Source: Nymphaea colorata (Eukaryota; Streptophyta; Magnoliopsida; Nymphaeales; Nymphaeaceae). Taken from it: a stretch of 60,000 bases of DNA. The notes under the pieces were generated by a model that was given only the letters and a program-made list of their open reading frames with translations, was not told the origin of the DNA and ran no database searches. The stretch spans positions 14,612,802 through 14,672,801 of the forward strand of contig NC_045148.1 of NCBI RefSeq assembly GCF_008831285.2. The letters run 5' to 3'. The first letter of the stretch is position 1. The number at the start of each line of letters is the position of its first letter. The translations under genes were made by a program, and so were the position numbers. Below, in pieces: positions 9,961 to 21,503 of the stretch.

Positions 9961-10511
9961 TGTAAGGAGTCATCACTGACTCTTGGGAAGAGTCGAGAAG
10001 ACTCAAGAGGCAACGAGACTCCTTTTTCTGTAAGTCGGTGACCAAAATATAAAAATAATAAAAAATTAGTTAGAATATGGTGGATACGTCCACTATCGAC
10101 TTGTCCTCCCTATAAATAGGAGTGGCTAGCCACTTTGTAATGCATCAAAAAAATCAGGTAAGCTCAATTTGTGAGCTGTGAATGTTAGCTTGTGTGTCGA
10201 AGTTTCAAGTGTGTGCTGCAAGGGCGTTCGGTGTTTTAGCTCAGTATGTGAGCCAAGGTGAGTTTTCTTGAGTCCTCTTTTATAATATCTAGTTTGATGA
10301 ATAAATAGTTTACATTTGAACATTACCAACGGTTGGGTTTTAGCACACTTTGTGAGCTATTTTCGTTTGGTTATTAAGTTCTTATTAAGCACATTTCGTC
10401 AAAGTTATTATTGAGAATCATTTTGGACGTCGAGATTCTGCTAGATTTTCTCTGAATAAATTCAGGTTTGGATCTCAGATATATCTAGGGCCCACATTTG
10501 GTTTCCCAACA
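9961..10511 (+). repeat. 5' LTR of element 2
   Basis: TGTAAGG...CCCAACA, 551 bp. TATAAATAGG at 10111-10120 is the likely TATA box for element transcription. It lacks about 45 bp that is present in the 3' LTR near 14911-14955. Confidence 0.93.
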
Positions 10512-10587
10512 ATTGGTATCAAAGCGAAGTTCGGTTTAAGGGTCGATTTAGTAATGAAATTAATTGGGATAATTATACTTTGAAATT

Positions 10588-11430
10588 ATGGCGGCATTAG
10601 CGGTTGCATTAAATAATATTGAGAAGCTTAACAATAGCAATTATGGCCATTGGAAATCTTGCATGGAGTCATATTTTTTAGGATAGGAATTATGGGAGAT
10701 AGTTTTGGGATCAGACACAAATATTCTTGTTGATGAGGAAGCTAAGAAGAAATGGATGATCAAAGCAGGAAAAACCGTATTTGCAATTAAGGTATCAATT
10801 GAGAAGGACTTATTAGAGCACATACGTGATGTTAAGACTCTTAAAGAAGCATGAGATGCTTTTGCAACACTATTTTCTTGAGTTACTACGCTCGCCTACA
10901 ACTGCTAGAAAATGAGTTAGCTACATTAACTTAGGGAAACATGTTGATAGCAAAATATGTTATGAAGGTGAGAAACACCTGTAGGGAGATTTCTCAAATT
11001 GACCCTGAGTCTAAAATTAATGAGGCTCGTATGTGGAGAATTCTTGTTCGTGGACTTTATCCAGAATTTAGCAGTTTTATAATTTGCGTTCAAGGCTGGC
11101 CAGTTTAACCAATATTATTGGAGTTGGAGAATCTTTTGATCAATTAAGAAACATTAGCAAAGCAAATGGTTGGGCTTTCACTCAAAGTAAATAATGAGAA
11201 AACGTTGTTTAGTAAGAGTCAGAGATCACGTTGGCCAGCTAAGCTAGTCATTAGGTCTCCAAGAAGGAACATTGATGAAAAGAAAGAGAAAAATATAAAA
11301 AAAAAACAAGAGGAACTACACAGCAGTGGAGACCAAAGAAGAAGTGTTTTAGATGTGAAAAATTGGGTCATTTTTCTCTTGACTGTAGAGTCAAAATATA
11401 TGAAGGAAATACAGTCAAACAAGTAAGCAA
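10588..11430 (+). pseudogene. Element 2 gag remnant
   Basis: Gag starts at the ATG at 10588 (MAALAVALNNIEKLNNSNY, then GHWKSCMESY), the standard copia gag opening. In-frame stops follow at about 10681 and 10851. A CCHC zinc knuckle (CFRCEKLGHFSLDC) is encoded at 11345-11386. No continuous protein remains. Confidence 0.8.
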
Positions 11431-11469
11431 CATGGAGAAGCTAATGAGACTGTACGGAAAAGTTCATTT

Positions 11470-11820
11470 ATGTACTCAATAGAGATTAAAGAGGATATTA
11501 CGCAAGAAAGATGCAATTCAGCTCATATAAAACATGTAAAAGAAGAGAATATCAATTATCAAACTGATTGGATAATTGATTCTGGATGTTCAAACCATAT
11601 GACTGGTGATGAGAGCAAGTTCGTAAGTATGAAAGAATATGATGAAAATCGAGTTGTTGTTACTGCTAACAACACGGAACTCCCAATGGCACACATTGGA
11701 GAAGCAGATGTTACAGCTAACATTGATAAAAACCAGATTTTACGGAATGTTTATCATATTCTAGGAATAACAAAGAACTTGTTGTCTGCTTACAGTTTTA
11801 GGTCATTATGTATTGTTTGA
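11470..11820 (+). pseudogene. Element 2 protease remnant
   Basis: A 116-codon frame carries the copia protease signature DWIIDSGCSNHMTGD, with catalytic Asp in D-S-G, and then the NVYHILGITKNLLSA block. A frameshift after LLSAYSF ends the frame early. Confidence 0.82.
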
Positions 11821-11959
11821 CCCAAATGATGTGAAAGTATATAAAGACACAAATGTTCAAGGAACTCCCATGTTTGAAGGAAGAAAAGTTGAGTCAATAT
11901 ATGTCTTGTCAGTAGAAACAACATATATTGACAAAACAAAGAAGCATGACACTGCAGAT

Positions 11960-12690
11960 ATCTGACATAAGAGACTCGCTTATGTTGGACACAATAAAGT
12001 CCAGGAGATGTCTAATAAGGAGCAGTTGATTGGCCTGCGAAAGCTTGAGGTACAAACAGACAAAGTATGCCCTGGATGTCAATATGAAATGGCGCACAGG
12101 AGGCCATTCAAAGAATCAAAATATAGAGCTAAAACACCATTCGAGCTCGTGAATTCAGATGTATTCGACAAAGTACCAGACCCATCAATTGGAGGTAAAT
12201 GGTATTTTATCACATTTATTGATGATTTTTCAAGTTATACTTGGGTCTATTTCATGAAAGAGAAGTCTGAAGCACTTGAAAATTTTAAGCACTTGAAGCA
12301 CTAAAAGAACTTGGGTATAGAAGTCGGTGTCTACGCACCAATAATAGTGGCGAATATACATCTGACATGTTTATGGCATACATAAGGAAACATAATATTC
12401 GAATACAGTTTACATGTACCTATACACCACAACAAAATTGAGTGGCAGAACAAAAAAATCGTCACATACCAGAAACATGCCGAAACATGATGCATGCAAA
12501 GAACATGTCACCAAGATTTTTGGCCGAGTGTGTTAACGCCGCTGTACACGTAATTGACCGACTACCATTGCCAAGATTTAATTTTAAGTCACCATATGAA
12601 ATGTTCCATGGAAGAAAGCCATCTGTAAGTTATTTTAGAGTATTTGGTTGTGTATGTTATGTTTTTTCTATCTTAGCAGCACATGACTAA
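11960..12690 (+). pseudogene. Element 2 integrase remnant
   Basis: Pieces in more than one frame encode CPGCQYEMAHRRPF (zinc-binding end), NSDVFDKVP and FITFIDDFSSYTWVYFMKEK (core), and FHGRKPSVSYFRVFGCVCYVF (C-terminal part). The catalytic Asp/Glu context after 12420 (ccacaacaaaattgag) has a stop where QQNGVAE is expected, so the enzyme is dead. Confidence 0.82.
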
Positions 12691-13207
12691 GTTCGACAAG
12701 AAGACACAGAGGTGTGTCTTTGTTGGATATGATCTATATCAGAAGGGATGGAGATGTGCTAATCCTAGCACAAGACAAGTTCATGTTTCTCGCAATGTCA
12801 TCTTCGATGAAGCATCTTTCTAGTGGTCAGAAGAGAAGAAGGTGCTTTCAGACTCTCTAGTTTTTGAGAAAGATGTTCGAAACAAAATATAGTTTGAGAA
12901 GAATCAAGGAGAGCCTAAGCCGCAAGACATAGAAGCAGGATGACCAGATAAATAAGTTCATAGCCCAAGACAAAGAGAACGTGCAGATCCATGGAGAACA
13001 TGAGTAAGTTCAATCCAACAAAAAAGTACAGAAGAAGAAAGACCATCAAAACTTGAAGAGCCAGAAGGAGCACCCATAACACTAAGAAGATCAATGAGAA
13101 TACCATAACCAAATCCCAAATATGCAAACGTAGATTGTGCCATCTTGGAGGAGATCGAGCCAGCTTCTTTTGAAGAAGCAAAAAATGTTGAAAAATAAAA
13201 AGCAGCA

Positions 13208-14279
13208 ATGAAGGATGAAATGAAGGCATTGGAGCATAACGAGACCTTGGAGTTCAAACCAAAGCCTGTAGGAGTAAAGCCCATTACTTGTAAGTGGGTT
13301 TACAAAATAAAAAGAAAGGCAGATGGCTCAGTCGATAGATATAAGGCTCAACTAGTCGTGAGAGGATTTTCACAGCCTTATAATATTGACTTTGAAGAAA
13401 CTTTTAGTCCTGTTGCGAAGATCACTTTCGTATGTATTATGATAGACATTGCTGAAAGCAAATCGTGGAAGCTATGGTAGATGGATGTGAAAAATGCTTT
13501 CTTATATGAAGATCTCTATCATGAAATCTATATGGAGCAGCGTGAAGGATTCAAATCTCCAAACAAGCCTGACTATGTCTGCAAGCTAAGAAAAGTACTC
13601 TATGGATTGAAGCAAGCAGTCAGAGCATGATGCAAACAAATAGCTGAATTTTTGGTATCTATAACTGAATTTTTGGTATTTAGTGGATTTCAAGTCGTCT
13701 CAACAGATTCATGTCTTTTCATCAAGACAAGAGGTATGAAGCTTACTATTTTGTTAATTTATGTTGATGATTTAATTATCACTGGAGATGACAATGAAAA
13801 AATTAATCTGATTCGTGAACATCTCACAGTGAGATTCGAAATGAAAGAGCTAGGAGAGTTGCGACACTTTCTTGGATTGAAAATTGATTACGAATCTAAA
13901 GAATTATTCTTAAGTCAAAAGAAGTATGCTCTTGACATACTACGTAAGTATGATATGCTCAGTTGCAAACCTATCTCAACACCAATTGAGATCGCAACTT
14001 AGAATTGATGAAAGAAACAAGCTAGAAGATGTTACTATGTATCGACAACTGGTTGGAAGCCTAATCTACTTAACATTATCAATACCAAACATTGCTTATG
14101 CAGTTGGTGTTGTAAGCAGGTTCATGCAAACTCAAAGGAAGCCACATTTAAAAGGAGTAAAAAGAATATTAAGATATATCAAAGGAACTTTTGACTTTGG
14201 TATATTTTATGAAAAAAAAACAAATTGTCAAGTTGTTGGTCATTGTGATGTACATTATGCTGGAGACTTATCAACTTGA
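13208..14279 (+). pseudogene. Element 2 reverse transcriptase remnant
   Basis: Three overlapping frames (13208-13480, 13652-14002, 13926-14279) encode copia RT blocks: CKWVYKIKRKADGSVDRYKA, the catalytic LIYVDDLIITGDD, and SRFMQTQRKPHLKG. A TAG in the KLWQMDVKNAF region near 13480 and further frameshifts separate them. Confidence 0.88.
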
Positions 14280-14702
14280 AGATCAACCACTGGATATACA
14301 TTCAGTCTTGAAAGTGATACAATTTCATGGTGCAGTAAGAGACAACCGAGAGTTTCACTGTCTACAACAGAAGCAGAGTATAGAGTAGCATCTCAAGAAT
14401 GTGTGTGGTTGATGCAACTGCTTAAAGACATTAAACAAGATATGGATTATGCAGTGAGACTCTACTGCAATAATCGGACTGCAATCAAACTTGCAGAGAA
14501 TCCAGCCTTCCACGCTCGAACAGAGCATATAGGGGTGGAACATCATTTTATTAGAGAGAATGTACTCAAAGGAGAGATTCAGTTGCAGCCAGTCGCTTCA
14601 GAAGATCAAGTGGCTGACATATTTGTCAAAGGCTTGTCTGTGCAAACATTCACCAAGTTTCAAAGAATGTTAGGAGTTATAAGTAGAGAGTCGGTAATGA
14701 GG
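14280..14702 (+). pseudogene. Element 2 RNase H remnant
   Basis: The frame encodes the RNase H end of a copia polyprotein: [20 protein letters not shown] and [20 protein letters not shown], then [12 protein letters not shown]. The catalytic Asp of LYCDN has become Asn. It ends close to the purine tract that precedes the 3' LTR. Confidence 0.85.
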
Positions 14703-14709
14703 GGGATAT

Positions 14710-15305
14710 TGTAAGGAGTCATCACCGACTCTTGGGAAGAGTCGAGAAGACTCAAGAGGCAACAAGCCTCTTTTTTTTGTAAGTTGGTGACCAAAATATA
14801 AAAAAAATAATGAAAAATTAGTTAGAATATAGTGGATACTTCCACCACCGACTTGTCATCCCTATAAATAGGAGTGGCTAGCCACTTTGTAATACATCAA
14901 AAAAACCAGGTTGAGTGATCTTGGGTGCTTACTTTGTGAGTTGAGTGTAAGCTCAATTTGTGAGCTGTGAGTGTTAGCTCGTGAGTTTGAGTGTCGAAGT
15001 TTTAAGTGTGTGCTGCAAGGGTGTTGGGTGTTTTAGCTCACTACATGAGCCAAGGTGAGTTTTCTTTAGTCATCTTTTGTTATATCCAGTTTGATAAATA
15101 AATAGTTTACATTTGAAGATTACCAATGGTTGGGCTTTAGCACACTTTGTGAGCTATTTTCGTTGGGTTATTAAGTTCTTATTAAGTATACTTTATCAAA
15201 GTTATTATTGAGAATCATTTTGAATATAAAGACTCTGCTGGATTTTCTGCATAGATTCGGGTTTGGATCTCAATATATCTAGGGCCCACATTTGGTTTCC
15301 CAACA
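14710..15305 (+). repeat. 3' LTR of element 2
   Basis: TGTAAGG...CCCAACA, 596 bp. TATAAATAGG lies at about 14863. It keeps about 45 bp of 'gtgagttgagtg'-type repeated DNA that the 5' LTR has lost, perhaps by slippage between 'ctcaatttgtgag'-type short repeats. Confidence 0.93.
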
Positions 15306-15686
15306 ATCTTGACATTCAACTATGGACGACCCCCTTTCTCTCGATCGAAGTATATCAAAAGTTCCAAGTTTCGATTTCTCTTTTTCGTGATGATCAAATA
15401 GGGAGCGAATTTCGAAATGTTTTCAAAACCAGATGCGCAAAGAGCTAGCGCAGTAGAGAAAAGATTCAAATTAAATGCCGCCAACAAAGATATCTAGGAA
15501 CAGAGTCGCCCTTTCATATCTTCAAGACCATGATCTTCTGCTTGACGCGGTTAGATCTCTGCCTTTGGGCCAATCTATTTCAGTACATATATAGAGGTGA
15601 AAACGTTTCTATTATTATGATATGATATCATGTGCCATAAAGCAACGAGTATCATCTTTGAGAAAATGATTCAGCCCACGCAAAGC

Positions 15687-16407
15687 TTAGCTGCTCGCTC
15701 CTTGTACGAAGCCAATCTTTGAATTGGGGATGTTGTGCACAACCAGAGTAGTCTTCTGCTGCCAGTTCCCTACGATGCCCGGATCTGCTGCTTTGGTGTT
15801 CCCAGCAAATGCCAAGCAGATCTGAGACGGACTTGAAACCAGCAGGATGTTGGCAGCATTTAGAACCAAGTCTGTGCCTCCCTGAAAGTGAACGCGATCA
15901 CAGGAATGTGAACTGCTGTGTAGCGGGACAGGTCATAGCAGGTATTAAGAAGAGAGGCCGCCGGGGCCAGCGGATACTTGCGTTGGGCCATGAAAGCAAG
16001 GAAGGCGGACCTCAGTGCGCTGTAAGCCATCGCCGGCAGCCGTGTGATCACAGTTCCGGAATCTAAGACGGTGCCTTGGCATCCAAAGACGGAAGGAGGA
16101 AGAGGCAGGAGACGTCCACCCACACTCATTCCGGTGAGGGGGACTAAATACAACTTAGAATGGGGAAGCAACGGCATGAACCGAGCGGAGCAGAAGGGTG
16201 ACGTCCACCCTTCTAAGCAAATACTTGACAAAATGGGCAGAGAATTGGAGATCATGTACACCTTTAAGCAGTGTTTGAGAAGCAAAAGTCTGAAGGTGAT
16301 GCTGATTTATGTCCCTTTGCACTAGTGATCAATGGCCAGCACGCAAGAGAGAGAATCAGAAGCAGGGGAGCAGCAATATGAGCACTTGAGAAGGAGGCGG
16401 TCGCCAT
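15687..16407 (-). pseudogene. AP2: aspartic protease pseudogene
   Basis: Exon 1 starts at the ATG at 16407 (signal peptide MATASFSSAHIAAPLLLIL). An extra A after the signal peptide shifts the frame relative to AP1, and about 23 bp including the splice donor are gone. A deletion joins a short piece of intron 1 directly to the last third of exon 2. The N-terminal catalytic DTGSD is therefore missing, while the second motif LDSGTVITRL survives. A further frameshift lies near 15885. The 3' end (NWQQKTTLVVH to the stop at 15687) matches AP3. In sum it is a deleted, non-functional copy. The frame 15860-16285 could at most give a short fusion peptide. Confidence 0.9.
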
Positions 16408-16452
16408 TCGTTGTAAATGCCTTCTTAATTTTTCTCCTCTTCACCTGATATA

Positions 16453-16540
<88 letters not shown>
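16453..16540. repeat. (TA)n microsatellite hosting element 4
   Basis: About 88 bp of TA repeat lies upstream of AP2. It continues after element 4 at 21465-21500, so the transposon landed within the tract (target duplication ATATA). Confidence 0.95.
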
Positions 16541-16544
<4 letters not shown>

Positions 16545-16767
16545 AAAATTGTGAAAGAAGAGAACAAGAGGGAAAAGAGGAAAACGAGAGAAGAGGAAGA
16601 AGTTGATTTATTCATTGTCGACTACACAATATATATAGTCTTTGATTTTGGTGATATACATAGAAACCTCTAATGTTGCCTAAGATCAAGGATTAGCTTT
16701 AGATAAGATCTTAAGAAGATTGATCCACCTTATCCGCCTTATCTTGATAAGGCTCATCTTTTCAACA
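16541..16767 (-). repeat. 3' LTR of element 4
   Basis: TGTTAAAATTG...TTTTCAACA on the plus strand, 227 bp, about 98 percent identical to 21238-21464. Confidence 0.94.
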
Positions 16768-16774
16768 CTCCCCT

Positions 16775-17240
16775 TCAAGTTGACGCTCCCGGATTGCCAA
16801 GCGCCAACTTGCTTCTCAGACTGTGGAATGCTTCTCGTCCCAAGGGCTTGGTAAACATGTCTGCAACTTGTTTAGTTGTGGGAACAAATTGAGTTTGGAT
16901 ATCTCCATTCTGAATCTTATCTCTCACCACATGACAATCTATTTCGATGTGTTTTGTTCTCTCATGAAACACTGGATTGGCTGCAATATGCATTGCAGCT
17001 TGGTTGTCACAGAATAACGTCATGGGCTCTTTGTGGACGATCCTGAGATCTTTGAGTAAAGCCTTTAGCCAAATAAGCTCACATGTGGCGAGGGCCATAG
17101 ACCTGTATTCTGCCTCTGCAGATGATCTAGAGACTGTTGTTTGCTTCTTGGTTTTCCAAGTGATAGGACTATTCCCAATCATGGTGCAATATCCACTTGT
17201 AGATCTTCGTGTCATTGGACATGAAGCCCAATCTGAATCA
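16775..17240 (-). pseudogene. Element 4 RNase H, native orientation
   Basis: The minus strand reads [20 protein letters not shown], then [30 protein letters not shown] and [12 protein letters not shown], a clean copia RNase H that reaches the purine tract. It should follow directly after the RT segment that ends at 20340, but that segment is on the opposite strand. The reading frame itself has no stops. Confidence 0.92.
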
Positions 17241-18494
17241 CAAATGGTACATGCTCAGGAAAAGGTCTCTATTCTTGCAACGCAGCCTTCACCACAAATG
17301 TATGAAAGAAACAAAAACAGTCAGACCAAGGAGAGAGGAAGACCACGTATGAAATGCGAACATTGTGGTAAAATTGGACACATCAAAGCTAAGTGTTACT
17401 TTCTTGTTGGTTTCCCTAACAGGTCTGGTTTTTCTAATGCATTGACAAAGCCAAAGGCTAACGCTGCCCTAGGAACTGCATCCACCGATCAACCCAATGG
17501 GCAACTATTCAAAAAATTCCTTGACTTCATGGAGAACTCTAATCAAGGTACCATTGAACCCAGAGTTAACCTCTCAGGTAAATACTCAGCGCCCATTTCA
17601 TGTCTTAAACAATCATGGATCCTTGACACCAGTGCAACCCACCATATCACTAACGTTATCTCCAACCTTTATGAACCCATCCCCACCAGTCACCCTCCTA
17701 TCAGTCTACCAAATAGGTCCAAAGCCAACGTCACCCATATAGGTGACATTCATTTGAGCCCTAAGATAACACTGAAAAATGTTCTTTATGTTCCTACCTT
17801 TGCATTCAACTTGATATCTATTCCTAAACTCTGTAGTGATTTAAGATGTGATGCAAAATTTAATGAGAACTCTTGTGTGGTGCAGGACCGTCACTCGACG
17901 ACTATGATTGGAACGGGTAGATTGCAGAATGGATTGTATGTCCTAGATGAAACAAATCTCAGCATAAACTTAGCTACCACCAAATCTGCTCCATGGCATC
18001 TTCGGCTCGGGCATGCTTCAGATTCCAAACTTTCTATTTTATCTCGTTTGAACCTTATTGACACTTGTAGATCTGTTGATACATGTGATATTTGCCTTGT
18101 TGCTAAGAACACTAGACTTCATTTTCCCAACAGTACTATTTCAACACATGCTCCGTTTGACTTAATTCATTGTGATGTGTGGGGAAGTTATCACACGCCT
18201 TCATTGACTGGTGCACAATATTTTCTAACTATAGTTGATGATTTTTCCCGATCTACATGGATTTATCTTATGAGATATAAATCTGAAGTTTTTGGAGTCA
18301 TTAAAAATTTTGTCACACTTATTGAAAACCAATTTCGAACTAGAATCAAAATTCTTAGAAGTGACAATGGAACTGAATTCTTTTCACAAGAGATGAATAA
18401 CTTTCTTCATGAAAAAGGCATTGATGTCAACATAGTTGTGTTGCGACTCCTCAACAAAATGATGTGGTCGAACGCAAGCATCGAGACCTCTTAA
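17241..18494 (+). pseudogene. Element 4 gag end, protease and integrase (inverted)
   Basis: This plus-strand frame encodes the C-terminal part of gag with a CCHC knuckle (CEHCGKIGHIKAKC), a protease region where the catalytic D-S-G triplet reads D-T-S (WILDTSATHHIT), the NVLYVPTFAFNLISIPKL block, and integrase HLRLGHASDSKLS, HCDVWGSY and ILRSDNGTEF. A frameshift at about 18440 moves the PQQN..VERKHR motif out of frame, and a TGA at about 18545 follows. The codons before 17241 in this frame read antisense RNase H and are not genuine. Confidence 0.9.
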
Positions 18495-18655
18495 ACATGG
18501 CACGAGCATTGATTTTTCAAGCTAAACTACCCATAAAATTTTGTTGAGAATGTGTCACCACTGCTGCTTACATTATCAATAGATTACCATCCAGTGCATT
18601 AAATAATAAAACTCCATATGAAGTTTTATACAAACGCACACCAAACTACAAACAT

Positions 18656-20341
18656 ATGCGTGTTTTTGGATGTCTATGTTATGCCTACAATATTCATAAA
18701 GATCACAAGTTTGACTTAAGGGGAAGGCGATGCATATTTCTTGGATATCCATATGGTCAATCAGCTTACAAGGTTTATGATCTTGAAAGTGGGTCGTTGT
18801 TCACCAGCAGAGACATCAGATTTTGTGAAAATCATTTTCCATATAAAAATGAAGTGCACACTGGGGACAATGAACAAGTGGTTCTTCCTTTACCATTCAA
18901 TGATTATGTCTCAGGAGAACATGAGTTTCTTTCAAGCCCAAGCAAACCTCTTAACAATATTCCATCAAATCTAGATTATGAGACCAACCTAGATCCCATT
19001 CCTCAATCCATCGAACCTACTCATGATGATTCAATCCAGCTTCGCAGATCTATGCGACCTAGGCATATACCAACTCATCTCAAGGACTACAAATGTTTCT
19101 CAATCTTGCCCAGTTTCAGCCATTTGTTGAAGAGTGAAGGGACAAGCCCCACAAAAGGTACTCGTTACCCGATGGCACAATGTCTTGATATCACTAACTT
19201 CAATTCCAACTACAAGTGTTTCATGTCTACCCTCCTTGAGCAATGTGAACCTTCATCCTTTGCCCAAGCCATGCAGGACCTTAGATGGCGTGATGCTATG
19301 AAGGCTGAAATTGATGCATTAGAAGCCAACCATACCTGGACTGTGACGAAACTTCTTCCTGGCAAAGTTTCCATAGGCTGCAAATGGGTATTCAAAATCA
19401 AATACCAATCTGATGGCTCTATCGAGCGATACAAGGCCCGCTTAGTCGCAAAAGGGTATACACAAACAGAAGGAATTGATTACAATGAGACTTTTGCTCC
19501 AGTCGCCAAGATCTCTACTATTCGAGGTCTTTTGACTATTGCCGCTATTCAAAAGTGGCACTTGTTTCAAGTTGATGTTAATAACGCCTTCTTACATGGT
19601 GATCTAGAAGAAGAAGTTTATATGCAATTACCTCCTGATTTAGTCGACAAGGGGAGGAAGGTATGACATGTCGCCTAAATAAGTCTATATATGGGCTTAA
19701 ACAGTCTTCTCGAAATTGGTTTTCCAAACTTGCTACCTTTCTCAAAGACATGGGCTATATTCAATCCAAGGCAGATTACTCATTATTTTCCAAGATCGGC
19801 ACTAGAGGACGAACATTTGTTGCAGTGTATGTCGATGACATCATCATTGCAGGGGATGATTTGAATGCAATCAATTCCTTAAAGCACATGATGAATGAAA
19901 GATTCAAGTTGAAAGATTTAGGCAGACTCAGATATATTCTTGGCATAGAATTAGCTACTTCAAAGGATGGTATCTTCTTATCTCAAAAGAAATATCTTCT
20001 CAACATACTTCATGAGACAGGGTACATGGGAGAAAAACCATGTGAGACACCTATGAAACAACACATAAAGCTTGACAATGAAAAGGGAGACATCCTCAAA
20101 GATCCAAATCATTATAGAAAAGTGATTGGGAAACTAATATATCTGACCTTAACCAGGCCAGACATTGTTCACACAGTCCACATCTTGAGCCAATTTATGA
20201 GTCAACCACGAGTGCCGCATAAAGAAACCATGAACCGTTTATTGAAATATCTGAAGGGAACTGCTGGATATGGAGTTATGTTGTCATCAAAGGGGCCGAT
20301 TCACCTCAAAGCATATTGTGATTTAGATTGGGCTTCATGTA
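18656..20341 (+). pseudogene. Element 4 reverse transcriptase (inverted)
   Basis: Two frames (18656-19666 and 19663-20341) encode the integrase C-terminus (MRVFGCLCYAYNIHKDHKF), the linker, then RT blocks CKWVFKIKYQSDGSIERYKA, FQVDVNNAFLHGDLEEEVYM, NKSIYGLKQSSRNWF and the catalytic VYVDDIIIAGDD. One frameshift at about 19660 separates them. The last genuine residues are YCDLDWASC at 20340. After that the sequence is unrelated leader DNA. Confidence 0.92.
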
Positions 20342-21225
20342 CTAATGTCGTCATCATTGCGTTCCTTTAGAATGACCTCTCCCCTTTCTGCCATCTTCTC
20401 CAAACCTGTGAGGTTCTCTGCAGTCGCAGCTATCGTTGCCACAGCAACAGCGATGCAGCAGCAGCAACGCGGGTCGCCTGCACCTCAAGCCGGAGAAACT
20501 CGGACGTCACCGAGTGTTGTAGAACAGAAACCAGAACATCACTTCCCTGTTCAGAAGAAAGAATTCTGGAACAAGATGTTTTTTCTGATCGAGAAGTGGA
20601 ACAGGACTCTCCGCTAGAAGGCGCTGCAATAGGAGGCCAGCAGCAGAACAGGGAACCGCCAGAAGAAACTTCAATTCCGGCTGGCTCAGGATCCAGCACG
20701 GTCGCCTTAGGCTGGAGTGTCAGTCTGAGCGCCAAGAACGCCGTCGATCGCTGGAATTGTCGCTAGCGATTGATGAAGCTACTAACGCCCAAACAGGCAA
20801 TAACAGGACAGGAGGCCAGAAATCGGGCTATTCTGGTGGGTACCGACCACCACACAGGTCGAGCTCATGTCTGTTGAAACCGCCACTCACCGGAGACATT
20901 GCTTGAGCAATTTCATGGCGAATGAACTCTAGTGGAAACAGCGGCAAGCAGATGATCGGAGGGCGGAAGTCTGGTTTTGCCCCTGTTCAGTCGCACAGGA
21001 AGAAGGATGCCCAAGTTTCCTCGATTCCTGCCCGCTCAGGCGTCGGTTCCAGTCGAACGACCCAAGGATGCCCTTTGGGCACTATGAAGGGGAATGATCA
21101 CCGAAGTAGACAACGCTCTGGCCTGTGACAATGGCTGGGATTACCTCTGGCCTGTGACGATTCCTTGGTCTGTCAGATTGGAAATTTCTGCAAAGACAAC
21201 ATATGCCATTGCTCATCTTTACTCT
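20342..21225 (-). other. Leader of element 4 and start of gag
   Basis: On the minus strand this is the untranslated leader downstream of the primer binding site. A small frame (MAERGEVILKERNDDDI) near 20390 may be the gag start, cut off at the inversion junction. The region is GC-richer than its surroundings. No separate gene is recognised. Confidence 0.55.
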
Positions 21226-21237
21226 GCTCTGATACCA

Positions 21238-21459
21238 TGTTAAAATTGTGAAAGAAGAGAACAAGAGGGAAAAGAGGAAAACGAGAGAAGAGGAAAAAGT
21301 TGATTTATTCATTGTCGACTACACAATATATATAGTCTTTGATTTTGGTGATGTACATAGAAACCTCTAATGTTGCCTAAGATCAAGGATTAGCTTTAGA
21401 CAAGATCTTAAGAAGATTGATCCACCTTATCCGCCTTATCTTGATAAGGCACATCTTTT

Positions 21460-21464
<5 letters not shown>
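21238..21464 (-). repeat. 5' LTR of element 4
   Basis: 227 bp. It directly follows the primer binding site complement (GCTCTGATACCA at 21226-21237). Confidence 0.94.

Positions 21465-21503
<39 letters not shown>

Larger units (their letters stand above)
9961..15305 (+). mobile_element. Ty1/copia retrotransposon, element 2 (old, defective)
   Basis: This plus-strand copia element has LTRs at 9961-10511 (551 bp) and 14710-15305 (596 bp), perfect target duplications ATCTT (9956-9960 and 15306-15310), a primer binding site at 10514-10525 (TGGTATCAAAGC) and a purine-rich tract (GAGGGGGAT) before the 3' LTR. Gag, protease, integrase, RT and RNase H are recognisable in order but broken by many stops and frameshifts. 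The LTRs differ by substitutions and a block of about 45 bp, so it is the oldest of the four elements. Removing it restores continuity with the paralogous sequence at 22620-22645. Confidence 0.95.
16541..21464 (-). mobile_element. Ty1/copia retrotransposon, element 4 with inverted interior
   Basis: Two 227-bp LTRs (16541-16767 and 21238-21464) differ at four positions, with ATATA on both sides. The primer binding site (21226-21237, minus strand TGGTATCAGAGC) and the purine tract (complement of 16768-16776) both show a minus-strand element. Leader and RNase H lie on the minus strand as expected. Everything from the gag zinc knuckle to the start of RNase H (about 17241-20340) lies on the plus strand. 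Both inversion ends carry the same 21 bp encoding D-x-DWASC (17220-17240 and 20320-20340). The first part of gag is missing. Confidence 0.94.

Noticed and set aside
16977-17240. N-terminal part of the long plus-strand frame starting at 16977
   Set aside because: This stretch is the antisense of the element 4 RNase H. The genuine inverted segment starts after the junction at about 17241.
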